Below the pieces are notes generated by a model. The model did not search any database. It was not told where the DNA came from and saw nothing but the letters and a program-made list of their open reading frames with translations. This document shows, piece by piece, positions 13,167 to 13,453 of a stretch of 13,453 nt of DNA. The first letter of the stretch is position 1; every line of letters begins with the position of its first letter. The DNA comes from Butyrivibrio sp. CAG:318 (GTDB lineage: Bacteria > Bacillota > Clostridia > Lachnospirales > Lachnospiraceae). The stretch lies in contig FR889241.1 in assembly GCA_000431815.1 (NCBI GenBank), positions 3,535-16,987 of the forward strand, given 5' to 3'. The position numbers and the translations under genes were made by a program.

Positions 13167-13453
13167 TCAGTCTGCAAAAAGCGCTGTAGAGTAATATCTG
13201 TCTCCGCTGTCCGGAAGAAGAACCACGATATTCTTGCCCTTATTCTCAGGACGTTTTGCAAGTTCAAGTGCTGCCCATGCAGCTGCTCCTGAAGAAATTC
13301 CAACAAGCACGCCCTCTTCTCTTGCAATTGCCTTACCTACTTCAAATGCTGCATCATTGTCAACAGGTATAACCTCATCATAAATCCTGGTATTAAGTAC
13401 TTCCGGAACAAAACCTGCACCGATACCCTGAATCTTGTGTGAACCGCTCTTGC
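13167..13453 (-). CDS. cysK: Cysteine synthase A, C-terminal part (cut by window edge)
   Basis: The last 94 or so codons of O-acetylserine sulfhydrylase, the PLP enzyme that makes cysteine from O-acetylserine and sulfide. The visible part reads GSHKIQGIGAGFVPEVL, then the mid-region EVIPVDNDAAFEVGKAIA, EGVLVGISSGAAAWAAL, and the C-terminal LPDSGDRYYST, all standard CysK blocks; GISSGAA is part of the C-terminal catalytic domain and the LPDSGDRYxST ending is diagnostic. Cystathionine beta-synthase-type relatives share these blocks, but the short tail ending in ALFAD fits CysK. It is followed by its own terminator. Confidence 0.93.
   Translation of the reverse strand, partial: KSGSHKIQGIGAGFVPEVLNTRIYDEVIPVDNDAAFEVGKAIAREEGVLVGISSGAAAWAALELAKRPENKGKNIVVLLPDSGDRYYSTALFAD

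Overview
The window looks like chromosomal DNA of a low-GC, probably motile member of the Clostridia, most likely Lachnospiraceae. This is inferred from protein sequence style (aspartate kinase, long HPF, SecA, SDR), strong AGGAGG-type ribosome sites, clean sigma-A promoters and the conserved Firmicute order hpf-secA-prfB. No phage, transposon, CRISPR array, tRNA or rRNA is visible. Almost every gene lies on the minus strand.

Left part (1-2689, minus strand): one run reads a YcxB-like membrane protein, tsaE, tsaB and rimI, with overlapping start and stop codons. After a 77-bp gap come a small four-cysteine protein and rnz (cut by the window edge). TsaE and TsaB belong to the tRNA t6A37 machinery, RimI acetylates ribosomal protein S18, and RNase Z matures tRNA 3' ends, so the block is devoted to translation. 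A divergent plus-strand gene encodes a DUF4190-type membrane protein and ends at a hairpin shared with the convergent lysC.

Middle part (3261-10888, minus strand): hpf has its own promoter and terminator. A new promoter then drives secA, prfB, cheW and hom, with gaps of 3 to 34 bases, ending in a strong hairpin. lysC follows with its own near-consensus promoter and a small palindrome beside its ribosome site. prfB carries the classical +1 programmed frameshift (CTT TGA C), so the intact protein is 372 residues and starts at a GTG. cheW, a chemotaxis coupling gene, sits between release factor 2 and homoserine dehydrogenase.

Right part (10889-13453): a 496-bp gene-free region separates hpf from a divergent short-chain dehydrogenase/reductase gene resembling FabG/YmfI. 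It holds the most striking non-coding signal of the window: three perfect DnaA boxes (TTATCCACA) plus one-mismatch and weaker copies within 94 bp, arranged in tandem, palindromic and back-to-back pairs. A fourth perfect box exactly fills the spacer between the Shine-Dalgarno sequence and the ATG of the SDR gene. This could be a DnaA-titrating or DnaA-regulated locus; gene content argues against calling it the chromosomal origin. The SDR gene overlaps tail to tail with an alpha/beta hydrolase gene, followed by the 3' end of cysK, each with its own signals.
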